Counted from the first letter of the stretch, positions 17,604-27,474 are shown. The stretch: 64,000 nucleotides of DNA from Saprospiraceae bacterium (GCA_016709995.1 JADJLQ010000001.1:2390001-2454000); one strand, 5' to 3'. Translations and numbers: made by a program. Notes: generated from the sequence alone by a model not told the origin.

Positions 17604-18788
17604 TTACCTCATTTTTTTAACATCCCTCCACGCCTGAATGATAGCCTTCTCCCGCATCAATACTGATTCAGGGTTTTGCTCATACATTGCTCTCCTTTGA
17701 TCAGTGAGGGCATCAGAATACCACCATTCGTAGATATCTTTTACTGAATCTTTAATGGCTCTGCATGTCAATCCTGCATTTATGGCTTCCTGATTATTGA
17801 TCCTCGCCGAACCATAGTTATTTCCTTCAGCTGGTATCCAGGGGATTAAATAAGAGACCTTATGAAACTTTAAAAAATCGTAGTCATCTATGCGTATGAG
17901 AGTATGTTCTACATCAAATGCTTGCTGTGCCAGCTCAACGAATTCAGGCATAGTTTGGGTAATTTTCGGTCCCACGGCATTAAAAATACCTATGGTCTTA
18001 TTCTCTGCTAATCTGATCATCCACTCGGCCACATCCCTGACATCGATATATTGAACGGGATCATCTATTTTACCGGGCACCATTACTTCACCGCCTTTCG
18101 CTAATCTGATTGGCCAGTGGATAAATCGATCGAGTTCATCAGCCGGTCCGATCATATAGGTAGGCCTAACAATGATAGCGCGCTCTGGCCCAAAAGCTTT
18201 GATAGCCTCCAGTTCTGAATTGGCTTTCATGACTCCGTAACTATATTCTCCCTGTTCCTCTTCATCAATAATATTTGCAGGCTCTTTTAAAACCAGAGCG
18301 GTCTTTTCATCAATGTCCTTGCCTAAATATGGATAATAAACTCCTGTGGAAGAAGTATAAAGATAAAGCTCAGATCTATCTTTCAATAATTCGGCTGATC
18401 GTTTAGTCCAATCTACTTTACGCCCGGAATTGTCAATCACTACATCCCAATAGCCTTTTTCTAAAGCGGTCAAATCATTCTCCCTATCGCCAATAAGCTG
18501 CTCCACATCATTAAATAATTCCTTGTAAACGGTAGACACGGTTTTGCCACGGGTAAATGTAGACACAGCATGTCCTCTTGACAAAGCATAAGATATTTGG
18601 TGCGGTCCTAAAAAACTCGTTCCTCCCAGTATCAATATTTTTAATTTTGTCTTTGGGCCAGTATCAGTTATTTCATTTTTTCCTTTTTTTGAAGCACAAG
18701 AAATGATGGTCTGTCCCAATAAAGGAAATAGAAGACTTGATTTGATGCCAGTCTCAATTATTTTTCTTCGAGTAATAGTCTTTATCAT
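17604..18788 (-). CDS. Tat-exported NAD-dependent epimerase/dehydratase (extended SDR)
   Basis: The start at 18788 gives a signal with twin arginines (TITRRKIIETG) and a cysteine near residue 31 (ISCAS) that could also be lipidated. The mature part is an extended short-chain dehydrogenase: nucleotide-binding ILILGGTSFLGPHQ, a VVIDNSG strand, and TSSTGVYYP followed by a YGVMKANSE (Y-x3-K) catalytic pair. Pieces such as IRPTYMIGP and the C-terminal RRAMYEQNPESVLMREK look like the isoflavone-reductase/CSP41-like subgroup. How an exported SDR would obtain NAD(P) is unclear; the cofactor may be co-exported by Tat with the folded enzyme. Confidence 0.87.
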   Translation of the reverse strand: MIKTITRRKIIETGIKSSLLFPLLGQTIISCASKKGKNEITDTGPKTKLKILILGGTSFLGPHQISYALSRGHAVSTFTRGKTVSTVYKELFNDVEQLIGDRENDLTALEKGYWDVVIDNSGRKVDWTKRSAELLKDRSELYLYTSSTGVYYPYLGKDIDEKTALVLKEPANIIDEEEQGEYSYGVMKANSELEAIKAFGPERAIIVRPTYMIGPADELDRFIHWPIRLAKGGEVMVPGKIDDPVQYIDVRDVAEWMIRLAENKTIGIFNAVGPKITQTMPEFVELAQQAFDVEHTLIRIDDYDFLKFHKVSYLIPWIPAEGNNYGSARINNQEAINAGLTCRAIKDSVKDIYEWWYSDALTDQRRAMYEQNPESVLMREKAIIQAWRDVKKMR

Positions 18789-18821
18789 CTTTTGACATTT
18801 AGGAATATACGCCACCTTTAC

Positions 18822-19973
18822 TCACCCCATCCTCTTCCCATTCCCCACTGCCTGCATCAATCCTCTCATATACCCAAAGGCATACAAAGCCCCAATATTG
18901 CTATAACCCGCATGATCGTTGCTGTCGCCTGCCATAGTCGGGACATGATCAGGTCGAATAGGTCCTGTGAATCCAATATCATAATAGGCTTTCATCGCGG
19001 CATACATATCGATATCTCCCTCGTCATGAAAAGTCTCTTCAAATTTGGTGCTTGGTTTGTTGCCGCTTAAGTCTCTCACATTTCTAAAATGGACAAAATG
19101 GATCAGTGAATCAAATTGTTTTATTGCCTTGGGTATATCAGCACCCATCAATGAAAAATTGCCCTGGCACATCGTGATGCCATTGTAAGGACTTTTTACG
19201 ATTTGAGTCATGCGTTTAAAATTGTCTACACTCGTCATGATGCGGGAGATACCTCTGATGCTATCGATCTGAGGATCATCGGGATGCATCGCGAGTTTCA
19301 TACCTATTTTCTCAGCTTCCGGGACGACTGCTTTGAGGAAATATTCAAGGTTGGCCCAGAGGGATTCTTTAGAAACTTTGCCAAATTCTGTATCAGGAAG
19401 ATCTTTGATCAATGCCTGATCAAAAGAAGTCACCAGGGCCCCGGCTCTGCCTATATCATCTTTTTTAGTGCGATACCAACCAATGGCTGGCATCCAATTA
19501 TAACAGATCACCTCTACCTCACCATATTGTTTGAGGTTTTTCATAAAAGTGATAAAATTGGAGATTTCTTCATCTCGCCCGGGTAATGCCAGTTTGGTGG
19601 CATTGCCTAATGCAGGAGGGCCTTCTACAACATTAAACTTCATACCTGCTTGGTCCCAGGCTTGTTTAGTGGCTTTGACAGCTTCTGGGTCCCAGGGGTT
19701 TTGGTCTTTTGCCAACGAGCCCATAATCCCACCGACGGCACCATGTACATTCATTTGTCTGCAAAATGCAATTCGTCGTTCATCCGGCCCCCAAAAGAAA
19801 GCTTCACTCATCACCATGCCGGCATCTTTGACTATGGATTTCATCCCGGAAGAGGGCCGGGGTTTGAGATGGTGGTCAGTAGCAGCAATGGCAGTTGATT
19901 TTCCACCCAATGATAATGCAGCGGTAAGGACAGCACTTGTTTTGATAAAATTTCTTCGATTATTTTTCTTCAT
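18822..19973 (-). CDS. Tat-exported mannonate dehydratase homologue (paralogue A)
   Basis: This 383-residue UxuA-family protein has a signal NNRRNFIKTSAVLTAAL. UxuA hallmarks are clear: VICYNWMPAIGWYRT (compare CYNFMPVLDWTRTD), KLAMHPDDPQ, a CQGNFSLMG loop, HFVHFRNV, HDEGDIDMYAAMKA and GPIRPDHVPTMAGDSNDH. The metal-binding Cys/His/Asp set therefore seems intact. UxuA dehydrates D-mannonate to 2-keto-3-deoxygluconate in the cytoplasm; the export signal makes a periplasmic role likely. It is followed by the SDR gene, 33 bp away, and preceded by a close paralogue. Confidence 0.9.
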   Translation of the reverse strand: MKKNNRRNFIKTSAVLTAALSLGGKSTAIAATDHHLKPRPSSGMKSIVKDAGMVMSEAFFWGPDERRIAFCRQMNVHGAVGGIMGSLAKDQNPWDPEAVKATKQAWDQAGMKFNVVEGPPALGNATKLALPGRDEEISNFITFMKNLKQYGEVEVICYNWMPAIGWYRTKKDDIGRAGALVTSFDQALIKDLPDTEFGKVSKESLWANLEYFLKAVVPEAEKIGMKLAMHPDDPQIDSIRGISRIMTSVDNFKRMTQIVKSPYNGITMCQGNFSLMGADIPKAIKQFDSLIHFVHFRNVRDLSGNKPSTKFEETFHDEGDIDMYAAMKAYYDIGFTGPIRPDHVPTMAGDSNDHAGYSNIGALYAFGYMRGLMQAVGNGKRMG

Positions 19974-20003
19974 GATTTGAGATTCGTAAGATCAATGATT
20001 GTT

Positions 20004-21140
20004 TCAGGCTTTAAGTGCGTTTTTATTAATAGATTCTAAAAGACCACGCATATACCCAAGGGCGTACAAAGTACCCAGGGTACTATACCCCGGCCTATCG
20101 TTGCTATCACCCGCCATCGTAGGTACATGATCAGGTCTGATCGGGCCTCTGTATCCAATATCATAATAGGCTTTCATCGCAGCATACATATCGATCTGTC
20201 CTTCATCATGAAATGTTTCGACAAATTTTGTACTGGGTATCTTCCCGCTGAGATCGCGCACATTTCTAAAATGGACATAATTGATTTTGCCAGCGTTGCC
20301 CCATCGTTTGACGAGTGAAGGGATATCGGCGCCCATTAATGAAAAATTGCCCTGGCAGAGCGTCAGACCACTGTATTTGCTGGGAACCAGCTTGAGCATT
20401 CGATCAAAATTTTCAACACTGGTCATGATCCTGGAGATTCCTTTGAGCTTATCCACTTGTGGGTCATCGGGATGTAATGAAAGGTTCATTCCTATTTTTT
20501 CTGCTTCAGGCACGACTGCTTTTAGAAAATATTCCAGTGTAGTCCAAAGTGTAGCTTTCGATATTTCGCCATATTGTGTGACAGGCATCCTCCTGGCGTC
20601 TTCATAATCAAAAGAGGTCATCAATGCACCCCCTCTACCTACTGTATCCATCTTAGTCCTAAACCAACTCACCACAGGCATCCAATTGTAACAAATGATA
20701 TCTACTCCGCCATATTGTTTGAGGTTTTTCATATAGGTGATAAAATTGGAAATTTCTTCATCTCTACCTTCCAAGCCAAGTTTGGTCTTTTCACCCAAAA
20801 GAGGAGGCCCTTCTACCACATTCCATTTCATGCCGAGGCTCTCCCATTTTTGCTTTACTCCAAGTATGACTTCGGGATCATAGGGCTTGGAGTCGCCTAT
20901 ATTTCGCATCCCATAGACTGCACCAAAGACATCCATTTGTTTCGCCATAGCTATCCTGGGAGAGTCGTAGGACGGGATAGAAAGTGATAGCTCCATACCG
21001 CCATCCTTCACCAAGGTTGTCAGTTTTTTGGGTACTATATCATGAGCCGGAACTGCCTTGCCAAGGCCCATTCCTGCTAAAGAGGCAGAGGTAGCGAGTG
21101 ATGCTGTTCGTTTGATAAAAAGTCGTCTATGGTTTTTCAT
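20004..21140 (-). CDS. Tat-exported mannonate dehydratase homologue (paralogue B)
   Basis: This is the tandem copy of the downstream paralogue, 378 residues, 30 bp apart and on the same strand. It keeps the signal (NHRRLFIKRTASLAT), IICYNWMPVVSWFRT, NLSLHPDDPQ, the CQGNFSLMGADIP loop, YVHFRNV, HDEGQIDMYAAMKAYYDIG and RPDHVPTMAGDSND. The catalytic residues appear conserved. Middle regions differ most, so the two copies may have diverged in substrate. Together with the SDR gene they form a three-gene operon. Confidence 0.9.
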   Translation of the reverse strand: MKNHRRLFIKRTASLATSASLAGMGLGKAVPAHDIVPKKLTTLVKDGGMELSLSIPSYDSPRIAMAKQMDVFGAVYGMRNIGDSKPYDPEVILGVKQKWESLGMKWNVVEGPPLLGEKTKLGLEGRDEEISNFITYMKNLKQYGGVDIICYNWMPVVSWFRTKMDTVGRGGALMTSFDYEDARRMPVTQYGEISKATLWTTLEYFLKAVVPEAEKIGMNLSLHPDDPQVDKLKGISRIMTSVENFDRMLKLVPSKYSGLTLCQGNFSLMGADIPSLVKRWGNAGKINYVHFRNVRDLSGKIPSTKFVETFHDEGQIDMYAAMKAYYDIGYRGPIRPDHVPTMAGDSNDRPGYSTLGTLYALGYMRGLLESINKNALKA

Positions 21141-21431
21141 AAATGGCTTTGAACATTTTTATTGGTTTAAAGCTAAGCTTCCAAGTTCTAATATCGGCAT
21201 ATTTTAGTCAAATATTACTATTGTATTAAAATGTGTCTCAAGCCGACCTGGCAGTACTTTGGATTAAGCCTTTCCCAATAAACTTAGCAAATTACCATAG
21301 TCAATATTCATCAATCTTAAGGATAACCGGCTTTGCCAATTTTATATCAAAACATATAGATGCCGACCTGTCCCGGACAAATTTGACACTATTAAAATCC
21401 AATAAAAATAAATTTTCAAAATAATATTCCA

Positions 21432-22772
21432 TTATTTTTCAAATTCAAAAGGAACAGCATTGCCCACGATTTCAATTTGAGAGTATTGCTGTCTTAAAGC
21501 TTTGATGACATCTTGGTCAACCATGGTTTGGCCAAGATATAGTTCTGTTAATGCAGGCCATCGGGACAAATTATTAACCCCTGCCGCACTGACCCTGGTA
21601 TTGAATAGATTAAGACATTCTAATTTGTCCAACCCTTCAATACTTTTAAGGCTTTTGTCCGTGATAGGATTATGCTCAAGATTCAATTTTCGTAAGTTGG
21701 ATAATTGCCCTATAATCTCCATAGATTCATCATCAAGGTTGCTACCTGCCAGGTTAAGCCAGACTATCTGTTCCTTCATAAGTAATAACGATGTTAATTG
21801 CGTCTTCGAAAACAATTGATTAGGTTTTATGGGAACGATATCTACTATATTTTTTCCCGACGAAATCGATTTGATATTAAACCCATTCTTTGAAACGGAG
21901 TCTATCAATCCTGGTGAAACTGGAGGAACCTGCATATTTGATAGCGGATCCTCGGTTCTAGATCTCAACCCATACTGCCGTTCTAAGTATTGTGTTATTT
22001 GAGGTGTCCTCTCAAGCACTCCAATTTTTTTATCCAGGGTGGCACCCGACTCAATCCACCATTCTAACAATCTGACTTCGTCATAGGTCAGACCGATTCC
22101 ATTGGGTGGCATAAATTTAGGATGATTGGCAGGCAAGCTTACGCGCTTAAATATTTTACTTTTGTAAGCATTGCCTGGCTGTATTATTTCGCCACCATCA
22201 CCTCCACGCAGTAAACCCTTCGCAGAACTCATATCCAAACCACCATTTTGGGTACGTTCCTGATGACAGCGTATACATTTCTCCTGAAATATAGGAAAGA
22301 TCAAACTTTCGAATAGGCTAGAACTATCGTTTATTTGGGCTTGAACACTCCTCATCTCCATCCTGGTTCGTGGAAGCATATAATCAGGACCATGGGTCAT
22401 CCTACCTCCTAAATGCCCAGCGATTGCTAACAAGATGAGGAGCCCAATATTAAGGATCAGAATTAAAGACTTATATCGTTGGAGCGGAACAATGTAAAAT
22501 AATGTCAGCCCCAATATACCCAGGCCGATGCCTGACCACTTATGCCAGAATAAATTGTCATATTCATAACTGGCCGACTGAGCTAAACTCAAACCCGATG
22601 CAATAGACAAGCCAACAAATAAAGTCCCAACCAGATAAAGAAACCTGATGGTGCTACGATATTTTTCAAAACTTTTTCCTTTAAGCAATAAAACTGCTGC
22701 TGCGGCCATCACTAAGATACCAATCGGAAAATGTATTAAAAGTGGGTGAAATCTCCCTAACCATTCTGCCAT
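21432..22772 (-). CDS. Membrane cytochrome c protein with DUF2231-like helices and leucine-rich repeats
   Basis: This 446-residue protein fuses three parts. Residues about 8-125 hold four hydrophobic helices beginning FHPLLIHFPIGILVMAAA, the DUF2231 type. A planctomycete-type cytochrome c domain follows with CIRCHQ near residue 166 and PPNGIGLTYDEVRLLEWWIESGA. The C-terminal 130 residues show leucine-rich-repeat-like strands: IVWLNLAGSNLDDESM, LRKLNLEHNPITDKSL, LECLNLFNTRVSAAGV and LTELYLGQTMVDQDV. It ends the operon with DUF1501 and DUF1553 proteins (8 bp gap). The LRRs may hold a protein or polymer near the heme; the function is unknown. Confidence 0.85.
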   Translation of the reverse strand: MAEWLGRFHPLLIHFPIGILVMAAAAVLLLKGKSFEKYRSTIRFLYLVGTLFVGLSIASGLSLAQSASYEYDNLFWHKWSGIGLGILGLTLFYIVPLQRYKSLILILNIGLLILLAIAGHLGGRMTHGPDYMLPRTRMEMRSVQAQINDSSSLFESLIFPIFQEKCIRCHQERTQNGGLDMSSAKGLLRGGDGGEIIQPGNAYKSKIFKRVSLPANHPKFMPPNGIGLTYDEVRLLEWWIESGATLDKKIGVLERTPQITQYLERQYGLRSRTEDPLSNMQVPPVSPGLIDSVSKNGFNIKSISSGKNIVDIVPIKPNQLFSKTQLTSLLLMKEQIVWLNLAGSNLDDESMEIIGQLSNLRKLNLEHNPITDKSLKSIEGLDKLECLNLFNTRVSAAGVNNLSRWPALTELYLGQTMVDQDVIKALRQQYSQIEIVGNAVPFEFEK

Positions 22773-22779
22773 TGTACTC

Positions 22780-24225
22780 TCAGCTTAATATATCGTGAAC
22801 CACTTTGCCATAAACATCAGTCAACCTGAATCGTCTACCCTGGTACTTAAAGTTAAGTCTTTCATGATCAATGCCCAACAAATGCAATAAGGTAGCTTGA
22901 AAATCATGTATGTGAACTCCATTTTCGGCTACGTTGAAACAAAAATCATCCGTGCTGCCATAGGCCAAACCTTTTTTTAGTCCTCCGCCTGCCATCCAAA
23001 TGCTATAACATCCAGGATGATGATCACGACCAAAGGATTCTGCAGTCACTTTACCCTGCGAATAAGTAGTACGGCCGAATTCTCCACCCCAAATAACCAA
23101 AGTATCATCTAACAATCCTCTTTGTTTAAGATCTTTAATCAGGGCGGCAGCAGGCTGATCAGTGGCTTTACATACTGTGGGCATCGCCTGCGGCAATTGA
23201 CCATGGTGATCCCAGTCCTGGTGATACAACTGAATAAACCGAACATTGCGTTCAGCCAGTCGACGAGCCAATAAACAATTGGCTGCGAAGGTTCCAGGCT
23301 TGCGGCTATCTGGTCCATACAACTCGTAGATATGCTCTGGTTCTCCTTTTACATCCAATGCTTCTGGTACCGAAGTCTGCATGCGAAATGCCATTTCATA
23401 TTGTGCTATTTTGGCATCAATCTCAGGATCTTTGACCTCGTTTTTCTGCAATTTTTGAAGCTCATTTAAATAATCTAGTTGTCTGCGGCGATCCTTACTA
23501 TCCATACCGGATGGATTGTCTAGGTACAAAACCGGATCCTTTCCGCTGCGAAATTTGACCCCCTGATGCTGGGAAGCCAAAAATCCGTTGCCCCACAGCC
23601 GATCATACAGCGGCTGACCATTGCTGGTTTTAGAAAGCAATACAATAAAGGACGGAAGGTTTTCATTTTCTCCTCCCAAGCCATAACTTACCCATGAGCC
23701 AATCGACGGCCTCCCGGGTTGTTGCGAACCTGTCTGGATGAAAGTAGCAGCAGGATCATGATTGATGGCTTCGGTATACATGGAACGGATGATGGTGAGT
23801 TCATCAGCCACCTGGGCCGTAAAAGGTAGCATATCACTGATCATATGGCCACTCTGCCCCCTAGCTTTAAATGAATAAGGAGAAGGTACTACAGGAAAAA
23901 TCTTTTGTCCGGCAGACATTCCGGTCTGCCGCTGAGTACCCCGTATAGAAGGGGGCAGGTCCTGACCCTGGTATTTAAGCAATTGTGGTTTGTAATCCAA
24001 AAGGTCCACTTGCGAAGGTCCTCCACTCTGAAACAAATAAATGACTCTTTTTACCCGTGGAGTAAAATGTGGCAAAACAGCTACTGCGTCATTTATGGAT
24101 GTGGCTGCAAGAGCGTTCACCGGATCCAGGAGCCCTGCCAGTGCGATGGCCCCCATACCCAAAGCAGAAGTGGATAAAAAATCCCGACGCGAATGGATCC
24201 TGCGGTAATCTTTACAATGATGCAT
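22780..24225 (-). CDS. DUF1501 protein, Tat-exported sulfatase/alkaline-phosphatase-like
   Basis: This 481-residue DUF1501 protein has a strong twin-arginine signal (IHSRRDFLSTSALGMG). The fold is alkaline-phosphatase-like: YLFQSGGPSQVDLLDYKP near the N-terminus, LYHQDWDHHG, then VIWGGEFGRTTYS and GRDHHPGCYSIWMAGGG toward the end. The last third holds VHIHDFQATLLHLLGID, common to this family. DUF1501 genes are almost always paired with DUF1549/DUF1553 cytochromes as here, in organisms that degrade complex polysaccharides, but their reaction is unestablished. It sits between its partner upstream (39 bp) and the cytochrome-LRR gene (7 bp). Confidence 0.94.
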   Translation of the reverse strand: MHHCKDYRRIHSRRDFLSTSALGMGAIALAGLLDPVNALAATSINDAVAVLPHFTPRVKRVIYLFQSGGPSQVDLLDYKPQLLKYQGQDLPPSIRGTQRQTGMSAGQKIFPVVPSPYSFKARGQSGHMISDMLPFTAQVADELTIIRSMYTEAINHDPAATFIQTGSQQPGRPSIGSWVSYGLGGENENLPSFIVLLSKTSNGQPLYDRLWGNGFLASQHQGVKFRSGKDPVLYLDNPSGMDSKDRRRQLDYLNELQKLQKNEVKDPEIDAKIAQYEMAFRMQTSVPEALDVKGEPEHIYELYGPDSRKPGTFAANCLLARRLAERNVRFIQLYHQDWDHHGQLPQAMPTVCKATDQPAAALIKDLKQRGLLDDTLVIWGGEFGRTTYSQGKVTAESFGRDHHPGCYSIWMAGGGLKKGLAYGSTDDFCFNVAENGVHIHDFQATLLHLLGIDHERLNFKYQGRRFRLTDVYGKVVHDILS

Positions 24226-24264
24226 ATTCTCTAATATTAAAAAAAATTAAAGATATTTTGAGTA

Positions 24265-27200
24265 TTATCTTCTCATATAGGATTCATCGTGGTTCATAAT
24301 GGTATTATTTACAATGGTGAGGGCAGCCAATTCATTTGGATCCCAACTTGTATCCAAAGGATATTCACCAATAGATAACAGCTGGTTAGCTTTGTTGGGA
24401 TCATTTTTAAAATGGTTAATTTCCTGAGCATACAAACCAATGAGCACCTCCATTTCTTTTTCATTTGGCTTTCGACCTGTCAATCTTCTGAAGGCTAACC
24501 CAATCAGCTCCTTCGTGTCTTTATGTTGTTCGCTTTTCACTTTTTGAGCCAACATTCTAGCTGCTTCCACATAGGTAGGATCATTGAGTAGTATCAATGC
24601 CTGCAGAGGAGTATTGGTGGTAGGACGAGATACTACACAATAGCTGCGATCATTGCCATCAAAAGTCATCATGGCCGGAGGTGGTGAGGTCCTCTTAATA
24701 ATAGTATACATCGATCTGCGATAAAGATTGGCCCCGGTATCCTGATTATATACAAGATATTTGGGTGAAAAAAAACTTTTCTCTCCCCAAATATTATCCG
24801 GCTGATAAGGCTTCACGGGCTCCCCACCTACTTTCTCTACTAGCAGGCCACTGGCAGCAAGGGCATTGTCACGAATCATCTCTGCGGATAATCTAAAAGA
24901 AGGCCCGCGAGCTAATAAAATGTTTTGAGGATCTGCAGCTTCCAAATCTTCCCGATAAATGGAAGATCGTCTATAGGTGGCAGACTCGATAATAGTTTTG
25001 ATCAACCATTTGATATCCCAATGATGTTCCATTAATTGTAGCGCCAGCCAGTCCAGTAATTCAGGATGGGATGGCAAAGCCCCTTGATTGCCAAAATCAT
25101 TCGCGGTGGCTACAATACCTCTGCCAAAAAACATTTGCCAATATCGGTTGACAGTGACTCGTGCTGTAAGAGGATTGTCTCTACTAAATATCCATCTGGC
25201 CAGGCCCAAACGGTTTTGTGGGAATTCTGCTGGCATACCTTGAAGGCATAAAGGAACACCTGGCAACACTTTTTCTTTCTTCTCTGAATATACCCCGCGA
25301 TCAAGAATATAAGTCGTTCTTGGGTGATCCTCATCCATAACCTGGACCTCTACTGCATCATCATATAGACTAGTTTCTTTTCCAACCCATTTTTTCAATA
25401 AATCTGTTAATCCCCGATGGGTTGAATCATTATTGAGTAAATAATATTCCATTAAGTTATGATCATCCCGAGATTGATTTTCATATTTAAAATCACCAAG
25501 GCTGGCTACCTCCAGGGCACTTAATTGTCGGGAAAATATTCTAATATCATCAAAACATCCTTTTAAAAAAGCTATTTCGCCGGAAAAGTTTTCATTCCAC
25601 CTTCCCAATCTCAAGGCGCGTTTGACTGGTTTGAAAGTACCATCAACCGGTAAGCATGATCTGGTGAGTTGGTCATATACGATCCGGTTAACACAGGGTT
25701 TACCATTGAGAAAAATAGACATCCCCCTGGCAGATCCGCTACCATCATAAGTCACCATAACATGCTGCCATTGCCCAAATTCTATTTTCACGGTAGACTG
25801 AATCCTCAGCTGATCATGAGGCAAAGCATGTATGATCCTAAATATAAGCTCATCAGAAGTGTCTATTAAAACATCCCAGCCACGCCAAAGTGAATTTTTG
25901 TCACCCGCATTGCAGAAAATCGTTTTAAATCCCTTACCTATCTCAGGCTTGATCCAGACACCAGCTGAAAAGGGTTGGTTGCGATCGAAGAGACCTACGC
26001 TATCTAAAAATATACCTTGATATTCATTTTCCAGGCAGATGGACTTGCCCAGGTATCCGTCCTTAAGTTCTGCTTGACCATCTAATCTAGCCAGCGGATT
26101 TTGATCTAAGACAGTAACCTTATTTTTGTTTTTTGTAAAAGTGCTCAACTTTTCAACAGGCAAACGCATTTGAAGGCCCTTTACATCTCCAGAAGAAATT
26201 TTCTGATTAAGATAATCCATATTGTTTTTGACCTTTTCAGTATTAGTTTCAAGGTCAGTCTGAATTTTTTCAATATACTTTTTAACTTCAGCCAGTTGAT
26301 GTTTGCTACTGTCTGGAAGCAATAAAATGGTGGGGCCACAATTGCCATCATCACTATTCATTCCCAATTCGTCCACATTGTTAAAGAAAGCAGCAAATTG
26401 GTAAAACTCTTTTTGAGTGATTGGATCAAACTTATGGTCATGGCATTGAGCACATTTCATGGTAAGCCCTAAAAATGCAGTGGAAGTCGTATTGATTCTG
26501 TCAAATACGTATTCCATCCGATATTCTTCATCAATGACGCCACCTTCCGCGGTGATCTGATGATTGCGATTAAATCCTGTAGCTAAGATCTGTTCTTCAG
26601 TGGCATTGGGCAGTAAATCTCCGGCAAGTTGTTCGGTTCCAAACTGATCATAAGGCATGTTTTCTTTAAATGCCTTGATCACCCAATCACGCCATGGATA
26701 CATAGATTTCCAGCCATCAGCATGATATCCATGACTGTCCGCATATCTTGCTACATCCAACCATTCCATGGTCATGCGTTCGGCATATGCATCTGTTTGA
26801 AGCAGTTTATCCTCTATTGATTGCAGGTATTCGTCACTGGGATTTTTCAAAAATTCATCCATAGCCTCGACAGACGGAGGCAATCCGGTCAAATCCAGGT
26901 ATATTCTACGCAGCAGACGCTCGGGGTCAGCAGGCGCAGATGGCTCGATACCTTCTTGTTCAAGTTTGATCCCAATAAATTGATCTATCGGATTTCGAAT
27001 TTCTTTTTCGAAACTGACTTTTGGTACAGGTTCTTGCTCTATCGGTAAAAAAGCCCAATGGTCTTTCCAGGCAGCACCCTGGTCAATCCATTTAGTGATC
27101 ATTCCTTTCTCTTTAGCACTAAGGGTAAGGTTACTTTCAGTCGGAGGCATGATCCAATCCGGATCAGTAGAATAAATATGTTTTATGAGTTCGCTATTGC

Positions 27201-27474
27201 CTGGACGACCCGGTGCAATAATTTTTTTACCGCTTTTGGTTTTGCCGAAAAGACCTGCACGCAAGTCCAATCTCAATCCAGCTTTTCTAGCTTTCTCATC
27301 AGGTCCATGACATTTATAACATCGATCAACCAGGATGGGCTTTATATGAAAATTAAAGTCAATTTTATCAGGCAGGTCTGACCTAAGACCCTCTTTGCAG
27401 GAAATCGAAAATTGACTGATAAAAAGTATGGAGCCCAGAAGCAAAAAAATAGTATTTCTGAAAGCGGTACCCAT
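24265..27474 (-). CDS. Lipoprotein with planctomycete-type cytochrome c, DUF1549, LamG and DUF1553 domains
   Basis: At about 1070 residues this is the first gene of the three-gene operon. The start at 27474 is preferred because it puts a lipobox (FSISC, Cys26) directly at the N-terminus; an upstream ATG at 27531 exists. The order of parts is: cytochrome c motif CYKCHGPDEKARKAG near residue 50, a DUF1549 domain (WLDVARYADSHGYHADGW), CAQCHDHKFDP as a second heme motif, a concanavalin/LamG-like domain in the middle (LKDGYLGKSICLENEY), and DUF1553 at the end (GIVATANDFGNQGALPSHPEL, RSMYTIIKR). Two CxxCH sites support an electron-transfer role. Substrate unknown. Confidence 0.92.
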   Translation of the reverse strand: MGTAFRNTIFLLLGSILFISQFSISCKEGLRSDLPDKIDFNFHIKPILVDRCYKCHGPDEKARKAGLRLDLRAGLFGKTKSGKKIIAPGRPGNSELIKHIYSTDPDWIMPPTESNLTLSAKEKGMITKWIDQGAAWKDHWAFLPIEQEPVPKVSFEKEIRNPIDQFIGIKLEQEGIEPSAPADPERLLRRIYLDLTGLPPSVEAMDEFLKNPSDEYLQSIEDKLLQTDAYAERMTMEWLDVARYADSHGYHADGWKSMYPWRDWVIKAFKENMPYDQFGTEQLAGDLLPNATEEQILATGFNRNHQITAEGGVIDEEYRMEYVFDRINTTSTAFLGLTMKCAQCHDHKFDPITQKEFYQFAAFFNNVDELGMNSDDGNCGPTILLLPDSSKHQLAEVKKYIEKIQTDLETNTEKVKNNMDYLNQKISSGDVKGLQMRLPVEKLSTFTKNKNKVTVLDQNPLARLDGQAELKDGYLGKSICLENEYQGIFLDSVGLFDRNQPFSAGVWIKPEIGKGFKTIFCNAGDKNSLWRGWDVLIDTSDELIFRIIHALPHDQLRIQSTVKIEFGQWQHVMVTYDGSGSARGMSIFLNGKPCVNRIVYDQLTRSCLPVDGTFKPVKRALRLGRWNENFSGEIAFLKGCFDDIRIFSRQLSALEVASLGDFKYENQSRDDHNLMEYYLLNNDSTHRGLTDLLKKWVGKETSLYDDAVEVQVMDEDHPRTTYILDRGVYSEKKEKVLPGVPLCLQGMPAEFPQNRLGLARWIFSRDNPLTARVTVNRYWQMFFGRGIVATANDFGNQGALPSHPELLDWLALQLMEHHWDIKWLIKTIIESATYRRSSIYREDLEAADPQNILLARGPSFRLSAEMIRDNALAASGLLVEKVGGEPVKPYQPDNIWGEKSFFSPKYLVYNQDTGANLYRRSMYTIIKRTSPPPAMMTFDGNDRSYCVVSRPTTNTPLQALILLNDPTYVEAARMLAQKVKSEQHKDTKELIGLAFRRLTGRKPNEKEMEVLIGLYAQEINHFKNDPNKANQLLSIGEYPLDTSWDPNELAALTIVNNTIMNHDESYMRR

